Source: Pseudooceanicola marinus (GTDB lineage: Bacteria; Pseudomonadota; Alphaproteobacteria; Rhodobacterales; Rhodobacteraceae). From it: a stretch of 64,000 nt of DNA. Both the position numbers and the translations under genes were made by a program. The stretch's first letter is position 1; the number at the start of each line of letters is the position of its first letter. The stretch lies in contig NZ_PGTC01000018.1 in the NCBI RefSeq assembly GCF_002786295.1, positions 1 through 64,000 of the forward strand, given 5' to 3'. Of the stretch, positions 27,113 to 40,413 are shown piece by piece. The notes under the pieces were generated by a model, which searched no databases, was not told the origin of the DNA, and saw nothing but the letters and a program-made list of their open reading frames with translations.

Positions 27113-27658
27113 ATGGCAGGTTCCGTCAACAAGGTCATCCTGATCGGCAATCTGGGGCGCGACCCCGAAGTGCGGTCGTTCCAGAACGGCGGCAAGGTCT
27201 GCAACCTGCGGATCGCCACGTCGGAGAACTGGAAGGACCGCAACACCGGCGAACGCCGCGAACGCACCGAATGGCATTCGGTCGCCATCTTTTCCGAGCC
27301 GCTGGTCCGCGTGGCCGAGCAGTATCTGCGCAAGGGTTCGAAGGTCTACATCGAGGGCAAGCTGGAAACGCGCAAGTGGCAGGACCAGTCCGGCCAGGAC
27401 CGCTACTCGACCGAGATCGTGCTGCGCCCCTACCAGTCCGAGCTGACCATGCTCGACGGTCGCGGTGAAGGCGGCGGCGGTGGTGGCGGCAGCTACGGTG
27501 GCGGCCAGGGTGGCGGCTACGGCGGTGGCGGCGGCGGTTACGACGGTGGCGCCGGTGGCGGCTACGACGACCGTGGCGGCTTCGGCGGCGGGTCCGGTGG
27601 CTCGGGTGGCGGCGGCGGTGGCCGCAACAGCGACCTGGACGACGAGATCCCGTTCTGA
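27113..27658 (+). CDS. ssb: single-stranded DNA-binding protein
   Basis: 181 residues. The OB fold (1-112) starts [20 protein letters not shown], with [20 protein letters not shown] and [16 protein letters not shown] glycine-rich linker (about 116-170) is followed by the acidic tip DDEIPF, which binds partner repair and replication proteins. ATG with GGGGAGACGCACC upstream. The Gly repeats are long for SSB but usual in Rhodobacterales. Confidence 0.96.
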   Translation: MAGSVNKVILIGNLGRDPEVRSFQNGGKVCNLRIATSENWKDRNTGERRERTEWHSVAIFSEPLVRVAEQYLRKGSKVYIEGKLETRKWQDQSGQDRYSTEIVLRPYQSELTMLDGRGEGGGGGGGSYGGGQGGGYGGGGGGYDGGAGGGYDDRGGFGGGSGGSGGGGGGRNSDLDDEIPF

Positions 27659-27671
27659 TCCGCCCCCCGGC

Positions 27672-27815
27672 CTAGCGCCACAGCGCCTCGGCCAGGGTCA
27701 GCGCCAGCCAGACCGGCGGCGCCAGACACAGAAACACCAGCAGGGCCGCCCGCCACGTCGGGCGGCCCTGTTGCGTTTCGGGCAGGGACGTTGGGGATCG
27801 GGCGCGCGGTTTCAT
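27672..27815 (-). CDS. 47-residue predicted membrane protein, uncertain
   Basis: Starts MKPRARSPTSLPETQQGRP, followed by one strongly hydrophobic stretch (AALLVFLCLAPPVWLALTL). Basic N-terminus and a hydrophobic C-terminus suggest a small single-span inner-membrane protein. Convergent with ssb. A GGCGGG sequence lies just before the ATG. The frame is open upstream, so the start could be at 27863. No family is recognised, and it could be a chance ORF. Confidence 0.4.
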   Translation of the reverse strand: MKPRARSPTSLPETQQGRPTWRAALLVFLCLAPPVWLALTLAEALWR

Positions 27816-27861
27816 CCCGCCATTAACCCTGAGATAGGTTTTCACGCCCTTAACATGGGTC

Positions 27862-28734
27862 ATGCTGCACGCCCGCCCCCCTGCCGCGCAGGCCCCCCCT
27901 GCGTCCCCAACTCCCTCCGCCCCAGAGGACACAGGTGCCTGGCGGATGCACCGTCACCCGCATTACGCCACGACGCTGGCCCAGATCGGCGCGGGAGTTT
28001 CCCGGCGCCCCGATGGGGCCCTGGTTGTGACCCGCCGGCTGGGACCGATGCGCATCCTGTGGCTGCCCGACCCCGCCGTCCTGCCTGAGCTTCGGCCCCT
28101 GCCCGGCCCGGCCCTGATCTCGGCCGGCGATGCCGCAATGGATGCCGCCCTCATGGGCAGCGGCGCGATCCGGGTGATGACGCCGCAATCGCGGGCGGTG
28201 CTGGCCCTGTTGCAAGACGAAGGCCGGCAACGCGCCGGGCTGGCCCAGAAATGGCGCAACCGCCTGAACCGGGCGGACAAGGCCGGGCTGCGCCTGCGGC
28301 ACGGCCCCCTGCCCCGCAATCCCCAGCACTGGCTGCTGGCGGCAGAGGCCGCACAGCAGCGCGCGCGCAGCTATCGCGCCCTGCCCCCCGCCTTCGCCCT
28401 CAACTGGCCGGAGACGCGACTGTTCACGGCGACCTGGAACGGCGAGGCGATCGCCGCCATGCTTTTCCTGCTTCACGCCCCCGGCGCCAGCTACCACATC
28501 GGATGGAGCGGAGAGGCGGGCCGCCGCCTGTCGGCGCACACCATGCTGCTGTGGACCGCGATGCGCTGGCTGGCGGCGCGGGGCATCACGCGGCTGGACC
28601 TCGGCCCGGTGGATCGCGACCGTGCCCCGGGCCTGCTGCGGTTCAAGCTGGGCAGCGGCGCCCATGTCATGGATACGGGCCACACCTGGTTCCATAGCCG
28701 GTTTTCTGCACCGCTTGGCCGCTGTCTCGGCTGA
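27862..28734 (+). CDS. GNAT/FemAB-like acyltransferase
   Basis: 290 residues. The C-terminal half resembles the FemAB-like acetyltransferase fold (often annotated GNAT family): KWRNRLNRADKAGLRLRHG, then YHIGWSGEAGRRLSAHTMLL, WLAARGITRLDLGPVDRD and RFKLGSGAH. The N-terminal 120 residues are less conserved and Pro/Ala-rich at the start. Substrate unknown. The start may be later, for example the ATG at residue 29. It lies alone before typA. Confidence 0.75.
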   Translation: MLHARPPAAQAPPASPTPSAPEDTGAWRMHRHPHYATTLAQIGAGVSRRPDGALVVTRRLGPMRILWLPDPAVLPELRPLPGPALISAGDAAMDAALMGSGAIRVMTPQSRAVLALLQDEGRQRAGLAQKWRNRLNRADKAGLRLRHGPLPRNPQHWLLAAEAAQQRARSYRALPPAFALNWPETRLFTATWNGEAIAAMLFLLHAPGASYHIGWSGEAGRRLSAHTMLLWTAMRWLAARGITRLDLGPVDRDRAPGLLRFKLGSGAHVMDTGHTWFHSRFSAPLGRCLG

Positions 28735-28805
28735 TCCCCGCTTTGGGCCTTTCTTTTCTGGCCATACCGGGCTAGGGCCTGCGCGAGACCCTAAGAGGAC
28801 CCCAC

Positions 28806-30620
<1,815 letters not shown>

Positions 30621-30628
30621 TCGGGTCT

Positions 30629-30673
30629 GGCCGCGCCTCAGCGCGGCCATGCCTTCGGCGAGAGTATTTTCAG
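30629..30673 (+). repeat. hairpin plus AGTATTTT tail after typA
   Basis: GGCCGCGC-CTCA-GCGCGGCC forms a perfect 8-bp stem 9 bases after the typA stop. It is followed by CGGCGAGAGTATTTTCAG, which resembles the tail of the two-hairpin repeats at 3848 and 48641. It may act as the typA terminator. A similar tail, CCCCGCAGTATTTTTAG, lies at 23234-23250 between ABC genes. Confidence 0.5.
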
Positions 30674-30698
30674 CTTTCGGATATTGGAGAGGCGCGGA

Positions 30699-31481
30699 TC
30701 AGATGGTCCGCGCCTTTTCCGTGGCTGCCAGCAGCGCCTCCGACAGGGCCGCATCGAACCCGCCCCGGCGCAGATGGGTCAGACCGGCAGCGGTGGTGCC
30801 GGCGTAGTCCACCATCTCCTGCACCTGCCCGGCGGGCGTGGCCCCCTCCTTCAGCATCTGGCCCGAGGCGAGGAACAACTGGCGAATGGCACGGGTCGCG
30901 ATCTCCTCGGGGATGCCTTGGGCCGTGGCATGGCGGATCATGCTGTCGGCGAAATAGGCGACGAAGCCCGGCACCGGGCCGGTCAGGGCGGTGAAATCGT
31001 CGATATGGGCCTCATCGGTGATCTCATCCGTGACGCCGATGGCACCAAAGATGGCCGTGGCCGTGGCCCGGTCCTCAGCGGTGACGGCGCCGCCCGCGAC
31101 CCAGGGGGTATAGGCTAACCGCCGCTCCGCCGCCGGGTTGGACATGGCCCGGATCACCCGGTGGGCGCCCGTGGCGTGCCGCATCCCGTCGAGCGTTAGC
31201 CCCGCCACCACCGACAGGACCAGCCGGTCGCGCAGTTCCAGCGACAGGGAAGGTACCACGGCGGGCGGCACCGCCAGCACCACCACGTCGCAGGCCGCGC
31301 CGAGGGCTGCCAGGTCGGTGGTCTGGGTGACCGCAGCGCCCCCCTCCAGCGTGACCGGGGCGCCGCTACGATTGGCCAGCCAAAGATTTGATCCGGGTAA
31401 GCCGCCCATCAACAGCCCCTGCGCCATGGCGCGCCCCAATTGCCCGGTGCCGATGACGCCGACCGTGATCTCTGACAGCAT
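30699..31481 (-). CDS. proC: pyrroline-5-carboxylate reductase family protein
   Basis: 260 residues. Last step of proline synthesis: NAD(P)H reduction of pyrroline-5-carboxylate. Rossmann motif VGVIGTGQLGRAMA at 7-20, LANRSG for cofactor choice, and the C-terminal dimerisation domain with ALTGPVPGFVAYF and TPAGQVQEMVDYAGTTAAGL, where family members have TSPGGTT. The TSPGGTT-like motif is altered, so a role as a ProC paralogue is possible. Separate from the DUF1330 gene by a terminator. Confidence 0.85.
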   Translation of the reverse strand: MLSEITVGVIGTGQLGRAMAQGLLMGGLPGSNLWLANRSGAPVTLEGGAAVTQTTDLAALGAACDVVVLAVPPAVVPSLSLELRDRLVLSVVAGLTLDGMRHATGAHRVIRAMSNPAAERRLAYTPWVAGGAVTAEDRATATAIFGAIGVTDEITDEAHIDDFTALTGPVPGFVAYFADSMIRHATAQGIPEEIATRAIRQLFLASGQMLKEGATPAGQVQEMVDYAGTTAAGLTHLRRGGFDAALSEALLAATEKARTI

Positions 31482-31529
31482 GGTGCCCTCTTCTATCTCG
31501 CCCCAAGCGTAGCAGGAGGGTGCAAACGA

Positions 31530-31558
31530 AAAAAGCCGCGCCCGGGGCGCAGCTTTTC
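31530..31558 (-). terminator. intrinsic terminator between DUF1330 gene and proC
   Basis: AAAAGC-CGCGCCC-GGGGCGC-AGCTTTT: a near-perfect stem with A and T runs on both sides, functional on the minus strand after the DUF1330 gene. Confidence 0.8.
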
Positions 31559-31592
31559 TGGGTCTCTCGATGATCGGGCCGGGCCCGGAGGA

Positions 31593-31886
31593 TCACTCCT
31601 CGAAGGCCTCGACGATCATCAGGTCGCGTTCCGAGGCGCCGCGGGCATGGCTCAGGGCTTCCTGGTAGTCGGGGCCGTGGTAGCAAGCCTCGGCCTCTTC
31701 CAGCGAGGGGAAGACGGCGACGACATTGCGCGACTTCTCGTTGCCTTCCAGCCAGGTGTAGCGGCCGCCACGGGCCAGGAACTTGCCGCCATGCTTGGCG
31801 ATGGCGGGGCCGGCCAGCTTGGCGTAGCGGCCATAGGCCTCTTCGTCGGTCACATGCACATGGGCAATCCAGTAAGCCTGGGGCAT
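31593..31886 (-). CDS. DUF1330 family protein
   Basis: 97 residues. Ferredoxin-like dimeric alpha/beta barrel fold. Seen are the family pattern YWIAHVHVTDEEAYGRYA, GGKFLARGG, FPSLEEAEACYHGPDYQEA and a C-terminal ERDLMIVEAF. No enzymatic role is established for the family. It starts 11 bases downstream of the alaS stop on the same strand and is probably co-transcribed. Confidence 0.9.
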   Translation of the reverse strand: MPQAYWIAHVHVTDEEAYGRYAKLAGPAIAKHGGKFLARGGRYTWLEGNEKSRNVVAVFPSLEEAEACYHGPDYQEALSHARGASERDLMIVEAFEE

Positions 31887-31897
31887 CGTCTCTCTCC

Positions 31898-34552
<2,655 letters not shown>

Positions 34553-34775
34553 TCTTGGCGGCCCTTGTCCCGGTTGCCTGACGGTTCCGTCGATTTAACG
34601 GGCGCAGGGGGCAGTGTCTACCGCCCCCGGGGACGCGCGCGCGGATTTGACAGGCGACGCGCGCCTTCCCTGCGGGCACGGGCCGGGACAACGGCATTTC
34701 AGACATTGCGCCCGCCGGGTCAGCCCCCCGGCGTGCGGTGCGCGACCTTCCACAGACACCAGGGCCGCAAACGCA

Positions 34776-34799
34776 AAGAGCGGCCCCGGTGGCCGCTCT
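34776..34799 (-). terminator. intrinsic terminator after recA
   Basis: AGAGCGGCC pairs with the minus-strand GGCCGCTCT. The minus strand continues TTGCGTTTGCGG, a modest T-rich tail. It is 27 bases after the recA stop. Confidence 0.65.
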
Positions 34800-34825
34800 C
34801 TACCAGGTCGTTCTGACGGCGGGCC

Positions 34826-35902
34826 TCAGCCCTCCATCACGTCGCCATCGTCATCCTCGGAGAACTTCTCCCCGAACTCCAGCCCGTGGGCGGCGCGGAT
34901 CTTGTCCTCGATCTCGAAGGAGATGTCGGGATTTTCCTTCAGGAAGGTCTTGGCGTTCTCACGCCCCTGCCCGATCCGTTCATCGCCGTAGCTGTACCAG
35001 CTGCCCGATTTCTCGACCACGCCGGCCTTCACGCCCATATCGATCAACTCGCCGGTCTTCGAGATGCCTTCGCCATACATGATGTCGAATTCCACCTGCT
35101 TGAACGGCGGCGCCACCTTGTTCTTCACCACCTTGACGCGGGTGGAGTTGCCGACCACCTCGTCACGGTCCTTGATCGCGCCGATGCGGCGGATGTCCAT
35201 GCGGACGGAGCTGTAGAACTTCAGCGCATTACCGCCCGTCGTGGTCTCGGGACTGCCGAACATCACGCCGATCTTCATGCGGATCTGGTTGATGAAGATC
35301 ACCGTGCACTTGGTGCGGCTGATCGAGCCGGTCAGCTTGCGCATCGCCTGGGACATCAGGCGGGCGTGGACACCGACGGAGCTGTCGCCCATGTCGCCTT
35401 CCAGTTCCGACTTCGGCGTCAGGGCCGCAACCGAGTCGACGATGACCATGGAGACGGCGCCCGAACGCACCAGCGTATCGGTGATCTCCAGCGCCTGTTC
35501 GCCAGTGTCGGGCTGCGAGATCAGCAGCTCGTCCAGGTCGACGCCCAGCTTGCGGGCATAGCCCGGATCCAGCGCATGTTCGGCGTCGACGAAGGCGCAG
35601 ACGCCGCCCTTTTTCTGTTCCTCGGCCACGCAATGCAGCGTCAGCGTCGTCTTGCCCGAGCTTTCGGGCCCGTAGATCTCGACGATGCGCCCCTTGGGCA
35701 CGCCGCCGATCCCGAGCGCGATGTCGAGGCCCAGCGAGCCGGTCGACGTGGCCTCGATCTCCTGGATGGCGTCCTTGCCCCCCAGCTTCATGATCGAGCC
35801 CTTGCCGAACTGGCGTTCGATCTGGGACAGCGCCGAATCCAGCGCCTTCTGCTTGTTGGGGTCTTTTTTGGAGTTCATGGAGAGTAGATCTGCCGTTGCC
35901 AT
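34826..35902 (-). CDS. recA: recombinase RecA
   Basis: 358 residues. Forms filaments on single-stranded DNA, drives strand exchange and triggers LexA self-cleavage. Walker [10 protein letters not shown] at about 78-86, [13 protein letters not shown], Walker B region [13 protein letters not shown], and loops [11 protein letters not shown] and [12 protein letters not shown]-like L2. The acidic tail ends DDDGDVMEG. The ATG at 35902 has AAGGAAG upstream. An SOS box lies 51 bases upstream. Confidence 0.97.
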   Translation of the reverse strand: MATADLLSMNSKKDPNKQKALDSALSQIERQFGKGSIMKLGGKDAIQEIEATSTGSLGLDIALGIGGVPKGRIVEIYGPESSGKTTLTLHCVAEEQKKGGVCAFVDAEHALDPGYARKLGVDLDELLISQPDTGEQALEITDTLVRSGAVSMVIVDSVAALTPKSELEGDMGDSSVGVHARLMSQAMRKLTGSISRTKCTVIFINQIRMKIGVMFGSPETTTGGNALKFYSSVRMDIRRIGAIKDRDEVVGNSTRVKVVKNKVAPPFKQVEFDIMYGEGISKTGELIDMGVKAGVVEKSGSWYSYGDERIGQGRENAKTFLKENPDISFEIEDKIRAAHGLEFGEKFSEDDDGDVMEG

Positions 35903-35952
35903 TCTCTGCTTCCTTATTTCACACCCTGCCTGGGGCAGCAATGAGCGCTTAT

Positions 35953-35967
35953 GTTCGCCTCTTGTTC
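35953..35967. promoter_or_regulatory. LexA (SOS) box upstream of recA
   Basis: GTTCGCCTCTTGTTC fits exactly the alphaproteobacterial LexA operator GTTC-N7-GTTC known from Rhodobacter. It lies between recA and the divergent sulfotransferase-like gene, 51 bases from the recA start. Confidence 0.85.
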
Positions 35968-36093
35968 CTCACTGTATGGGGGCAAAAAGAGAACATTTCA
36001 ATCGAATTCTTCAGGATCCGACTTTGCGAAGCCAGGGTTAAGGAGTAGTTTACGGTCGCGAATGCAGGGGTCGGGATGGCCAAGGGGGTTGAA

Positions 36094-36693
36094 ATGATGG
36101 TATTTTCCAAGGCCCGGCTGGTGTTCTTGTCGGTGCCCAAGACCGGAACGACCGCCTACGAATCCGCCCTGGGCCCGCTGGCCGACATCCTGGTGTCGAA
36201 TCCGCCCGAGCTGAAACACGCCCCCGTCTATCGCTACAATCGCTTCTTCCGGCCCATGCTGGAGAAGTTCGTGGCCGAGGATCTGGAGATTCTGGCCGTG
36301 GTGCGCGAGCCGATCTCCTGGCTCGGCTCCTGGTATCGGTTCCGTCAGCGGCCCTTCATGGCCGGCAAACCCAATGCCACCCATGATCTGAGCTTCGACG
36401 ATTTCGTCGAGGGCTATTGCCAGGGCCAGCGCCCGGGCTTTGCCAATGTCGGCAGCCAGGCCAAGTTCCTGGAACCCGCCGGCAACGGCACCTGTGCCAC
36501 GAAGCTGTTTCGCTACGAGGATCAGGCCGGGCTGCGTGCCTGGCTGGAAGAGCGACTGGAGACCCGGATCGAGACGGCGCGAGAGAATGTATCCCCCGAG
36601 ATGGACCTGGCCCTGTCGCCCGAGGTGGAGGCCAAGCTGCGGCGCAAGCAGGCCGAGGAATTCGCGCTCTACGATAGCATTCCCGTCCGCTGA
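36094..36693 (+). CDS. sulfotransferase-like protein
   Basis: 199 residues. The 5'-phosphosulfate loop motif is LVFLSVPKTGTTAYE, and the 3'-phosphate motif appears in VVREPISWLGSWYRFR, both typical of PAPS-dependent sulfotransferases. The acceptor is unknown. I placed the start at the ATG preceded by AAGGGGG (36094); an upstream ATG at 36076 is also in frame. It diverges from recA, and the SOS box lies in the shared spacer. Confidence 0.75.
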   Translation: MMVFSKARLVFLSVPKTGTTAYESALGPLADILVSNPPELKHAPVYRYNRFFRPMLEKFVAEDLEILAVVREPISWLGSWYRFRQRPFMAGKPNATHDLSFDDFVEGYCQGQRPGFANVGSQAKFLEPAGNGTCATKLFRYEDQAGLRAWLEERLETRIETARENVSPEMDLALSPEVEAKLRRKQAEEFALYDSIPVR

Positions 36694-36735
36694 CGCCGGC
36701 AGGCGAACCGCCCGGACAGCCCCTGCCTGGCCCGG

Positions 36736-39141
36736 TCAGTCGCCCGACACGGCGCCGCGCGCCAACTGGCGCTGCACCGTTTCTGTCAATTCGGCCAGGG
36801 AAAACGGCTTGGGCAGGAAGACCGACCCGCGGATGCGCCGGGCCGAGTCGGCGAAACTGTCCTCGGCATAGCCGGAGACGAAGACCACCCGCGTGCCGGG
36901 CCGGGTTTTCAGCGCCTCGCGCACCCAGCTGGGCCCGTCCATGCCGGGCATGATCACGTCAGTGACGAAGATGCCGATGTCGCGGTCGGTGGCGGCCAGC
37001 ACCTCCAGCGCCTGTTCGCCGCTTTCGGCCTCCAGCACGTCATAGCCGCGCAAACGCAGGGCCCGGCCGGCAAAGGCACGCACCGGCGCCTCGTCCTCCA
37101 CCAGCAGAACCACGCCTTCGGCCCGCGCGGGAATCTCCGCCTCGGCCGGTCCGGCAGGGGCCACATCGCACGACGCCTCCGCCTCCCGCGCGGGGAAGAG
37201 CAGCGTGAAACAGGTGCCCTCACCCGGGGTGCTGTCGATGAAGATGAAACCGCCCGACTGCTTGATGATCCCGTAGGCGGTCGACAGGCCCAGCCCGGTG
37301 CCCTCGCCCACGCGCTTGGTGGTGAAGAAGGGCTCGAACACCTTCGGCAGCTTGTCGGGCGGAATGCCGTGGCCGGTGTCACTGACCCGCAGTTGGACGT
37401 AATCCCCGGGCGCCACCACGGCGCGGTCGCGGCGCATTTCGCCGTCGAGGTGCAGCACCTCGGTCTGGATGCGGATCTCTCCCCCCTCGGGCATCGCGTC
37501 GCGGGCGTTGACCACCAGGTTCATCAGCACCTGTTCCAGCTGCCGCTTGTCCGCCCGGATCTGCGGCAGCAGCGGATCATGGCTGAGCGACAGGGTCACC
37601 TTCTCCCCCACCAGGCGGTTCAGCAGATGGGTCAGATCCGACAGCGTGTCGCGCAGGTCCAGCGGTTCAGGCCGCAGGGTCTGCTTGCGCGAAAAGGCCA
37701 GCAACTGCCCGACCAGGGACGCGGCGCGGTTGGCGTTCTGGTTGACCTGGATGAGGTCGGCGTAGTCCGGATCCCCCGGATCGTGGCGCAGCAGCAGCAG
37801 GTCGCAATGGCCGGTGATCGCGGTCAGCAGGTTGTTGAAGTCATGCGCCACGCCCCCGGCCAGCTGGCCGATGGCCTGCATCTTCTGGCTCTGGACGAAC
37901 TGCGCCTCCAGCGTCTTGAGCTCGGTCGCGTCCGACAGTACGGCGATCAGCGCGTTGCGCCCCTCGTGTGGCACCGGCTTCACCGCCACCTGAACGAAGA
38001 CCTCGCGATCGGAATGCGACAGACGCAGGAACTCCGAGTGCGGCTTGCTCTGCCCGTCCACCGGCTGCCCGGCGGCCTCGGCCAGCCATTCCGGGATCGA
38101 CCGACCCAGCCCCTCCATCAACTCCCCCAGCACCGCGTCGGGGCGCGGACCGATGGACAGCAACTGGCAGGCGGCGGCATTGGCCAGCTCGATCTCCCCC
38201 TCGACCGACAGGCGCAGGATCGGCACCGGCAGGGCGTCGACCATGGACCAGATCAGCTCGCTGCCCCGCGCCACGGGCTGCGCCCGGTCGGCGGGCAGCA
38301 GCAGCACCTCGCGCCGGCCGCCGACGCGGGGAGCAGAGCGCAGGAACCGCTCTTCCGTGCCGCTAGCGGTGCGGATCACCACGCGCCCCTCGGCGCGCTC
38401 CGGATCCTCCGGCCCCTCGATCACCAGGTCTTCCAGGTGCTGCACCCGGCCGCCGGCCAGCGCGCGCGCTGCGTCATTCATGTAAAGCACCGCGTTGCCC
38501 CGCCCCAGCGACAGCATCGGCAGCGCGCCGCCCTCCGCGGCCAGGGGGCCGCCCAGCTCCTCCAGGCGCCAGAGGATACGATGCGCAGCGCGCCCCTCCG
38601 CCCTGTCCAGAACCTGTGCGCTGAGACGCAGGTGCCCGACCCGGCCCACCAGGTCCTCACGCACGGAGCTTCGATCCTGCAGCTCCATCCGCAGGCGCCG
38701 CAGCACGGCCGCCGGCTGTTCCAGGCGTGGCTCCAGCGCCGCCTCCAGCGTCTCGGCCGTGCCACCGGGCAGCATGTCGCGGGCAACACGGTTGGCGAAG
38801 AGAAGATCGTTTTCCGGGCCGGTGATCAGGACCGAGGCGGGGTCGTTTTCCAGCACGGCCTCGACGGAAGCGCGGACGCCGTGCCGCATGGCAGCCCCCT
38901 GCGGCGCCGCGGCCTGCGCCTGCTGTGGCCAGAAGGCCAGCCAGCCCAGCACCAGGGCCAGGCTCACCCCGCTCAACAGGAAGGCCAGGGTCAGGATCGG
39001 GTCGGGCACCACGACGGCGACGATGACGAAAACCAAGCTGAGCCCGAACAGCAGCGGCGCCCGCGCGCCGAGGGCACGCCGGGCCAGCTCCGTCCGTTCC
39101 GCTGCCAAGCCGGTCTGGGCCACCTTGCCTCCTGTCGCCAA
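36736..39141 (-). CDS. cckA: hybrid sensor histidine kinase CckA
   Basis: 801 residues. Two membrane helices near the N-terminus (about 29-46 and 49-72), then PAS-type sensor regions (about 95-420). HisKA follows with phospho-acceptor H433 in [17 protein letters not shown], then the ATPase domain ([43 protein letters not shown]). A C-terminal receiver carries D728 in [15 protein letters not shown]. This architecture and the [10 protein letters not shown] motif are those of CckA, which starts the phosphorelay through ChpT to CtrA. The kinase is intact while CtrA at 1344-2075 is truncated. CckA also phosphorylates CpdR in relatives. Confidence 0.9.
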   Translation of the reverse strand: MATGGKVAQTGLAAERTELARRALGARAPLLFGLSLVFVIVAVVVPDPILTLAFLLSGVSLALVLGWLAFWPQQAQAAAPQGAAMRHGVRASVEAVLENDPASVLITGPENDLLFANRVARDMLPGGTAETLEAALEPRLEQPAAVLRRLRMELQDRSSVREDLVGRVGHLRLSAQVLDRAEGRAAHRILWRLEELGGPLAAEGGALPMLSLGRGNAVLYMNDAARALAGGRVQHLEDLVIEGPEDPERAEGRVVIRTASGTEERFLRSAPRVGGRREVLLLPADRAQPVARGSELIWSMVDALPVPILRLSVEGEIELANAAACQLLSIGPRPDAVLGELMEGLGRSIPEWLAEAAGQPVDGQSKPHSEFLRLSHSDREVFVQVAVKPVPHEGRNALIAVLSDATELKTLEAQFVQSQKMQAIGQLAGGVAHDFNNLLTAITGHCDLLLLRHDPGDPDYADLIQVNQNANRAASLVGQLLAFSRKQTLRPEPLDLRDTLSDLTHLLNRLVGEKVTLSLSHDPLLPQIRADKRQLEQVLMNLVVNARDAMPEGGEIRIQTEVLHLDGEMRRDRAVVAPGDYVQLRVSDTGHGIPPDKLPKVFEPFFTTKRVGEGTGLGLSTAYGIIKQSGGFIFIDSTPGEGTCFTLLFPAREAEASCDVAPAGPAEAEIPARAEGVVLLVEDEAPVRAFAGRALRLRGYDVLEAESGEQALEVLAATDRDIGIFVTDVIMPGMDGPSWVREALKTRPGTRVVFVSGYAEDSFADSARRIRGSVFLPKPFSLAELTETVQRQLARGAVSGD

Positions 39142-39249
39142 ACGCCCCCGCAGCTTGCGCCGGCAGGATTTAAGCGATGGTTAACAGGACCCAGAGTAAC
39201 GTCGCCGCGCCGGGCAGAACACGCCCGCAAGCCGCACAGGGATGGGACA

Positions 39250-40413
39250 TTAGTCGCGCAATAGTTGCGATACGTAGAAGCCGTCACCGCCGTCCAGCGG
39301 TGTCAGGCGTCGTTCGCTGTCCTGCCGCCAACCGGGCGTGCGCTCCAGGAAGGCACGGATCTGCGCGGCGTTCTCGGCATCAAAGAGCGAGCAGGTCGCA
39401 TAGGCCAGCCGCCCCCCCGGGGCGACCAAGGGCGCGGCCGTATCGAGGATCTGCGCCTGGATCGCCGTCAACTCCTCCAGCCGGTCCCGGGTCAGGCGCC
39501 ACTTGCCCTCAGGCGCGCGTCGCCATGCGCCGCTGCCGGAACAGGGCACGTCGCAGAAGACCAGATCGAAGGGGCCATGAGCGGCCAGATCATCGCTGTC
39601 CAGCAGGGTCACACGCAGGCCCGCACGCCGGGCGCGGGCCGGCAGGTCCTTCATCCGCTGGGGCGCCGCGTCATGGGCGTGCAGGCGCAGCTCGGCCCGG
39701 GCGCCGAGGGCCAGCGACTTGCCGCCGCCGCCCGCGCAGTAATCAAGCACCCGCTGCCCGTCGGCGACCGGCACCGCTTCGCAGATGGCCTGGCTGCCCG
39801 CATCCTGCATCTCGAACCGGCCATCCTCGTAGGCGGCGGTGCGTTGCAGCTTGCGGGCCCCCTCCGTGACTTCCAACGCGGCCCGGGCCAGCTCCATCGG
39901 CTGCGCGGTGATGCCCTCGTCGGCCAACTCCGCCTGCAGGGCACCGCGGGTCGACAGACGGCGGTTCACCCGGATCTGCACCGGGGCCCGGGCGCGCAGC
40001 GCCTTGGCCACGGCCAGGGCATCCAGGCCCAAAGAAGCCTCGAAATCGGGGCGGACCCAGTCGGGGATGTCGGCCCAGGCGGCCTCGTCGTCGCTCAGAC
40101 TCTGCCCGGTCTCGGCCTCGGTCAGCGGCGCCGGCGCATGCCCCTCGCCGGTGAAGACCTCTGCCGGGTCCTGCCCGGCGTCGCGCAGCATCCCAGCCAT
40201 CAAGCCGCGCCCTGTCCGCGCGCCGCCCAGCACGGCGAAGGAGCCCATGCAGCGTAGCGCGTCGAACACGTGGTCCCGGATCGCCGCGCGATCCTTAGAC
40301 CCGGCAAAGCGGGCGCCCCGCGCCCAGGAGGTCAGCGCCTTCTCGGCGGCCTCCCCCTCCAGTACGCGGTCGAGGATCTCGGCGGCGGCGGCGATGCGGG
40401 CGGCGGGCTGCAT
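39250..40413 (-). CDS. rsmB: RsmB-family 16S rRNA (cytosine-C5) methyltransferase
   Basis: 387 residues. SAM-dependent m5C methyltransferase of the RsmB/NOP2 family. The N-terminal NusB-like helical region covers about 1-80. Catalytic motifs are VLDYCAGGGGKSLAL (SAM site), VFCDVPCSGSGAWRR and YATCSLFDAENA with the nucleophilic cysteine. The target position (C967 in E. coli) is assumed from the family. The ATG overlaps the stop of the FAD oxidase as ATGA. Confidence 0.88.
   Translation of the reverse strand: MQPAARIAAAAEILDRVLEGEAAEKALTSWARGARFAGSKDRAAIRDHVFDALRCMGSFAVLGGARTGRGLMAGMLRDAGQDPAEVFTGEGHAPAPLTEAETGQSLSDDEAAWADIPDWVRPDFEASLGLDALAVAKALRARAPVQIRVNRRLSTRGALQAELADEGITAQPMELARAALEVTEGARKLQRTAAYEDGRFEMQDAGSQAICEAVPVADGQRVLDYCAGGGGKSLALGARAELRLHAHDAAPQRMKDLPARARRAGLRVTLLDSDDLAAHGPFDLVFCDVPCSGSGAWRRAPEGKWRLTRDRLEELTAIQAQILDTAAPLVAPGGRLAYATCSLFDAENAAQIRAFLERTPGWRQDSERRLTPLDGGDGFYVSQLLRD

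Noticed and set aside
37369-39264. 631-residue plus-strand frame over cckA
   Set aside because: Antisense shadow, Gln/His/Arg-rich; cckA is clearly the gene.
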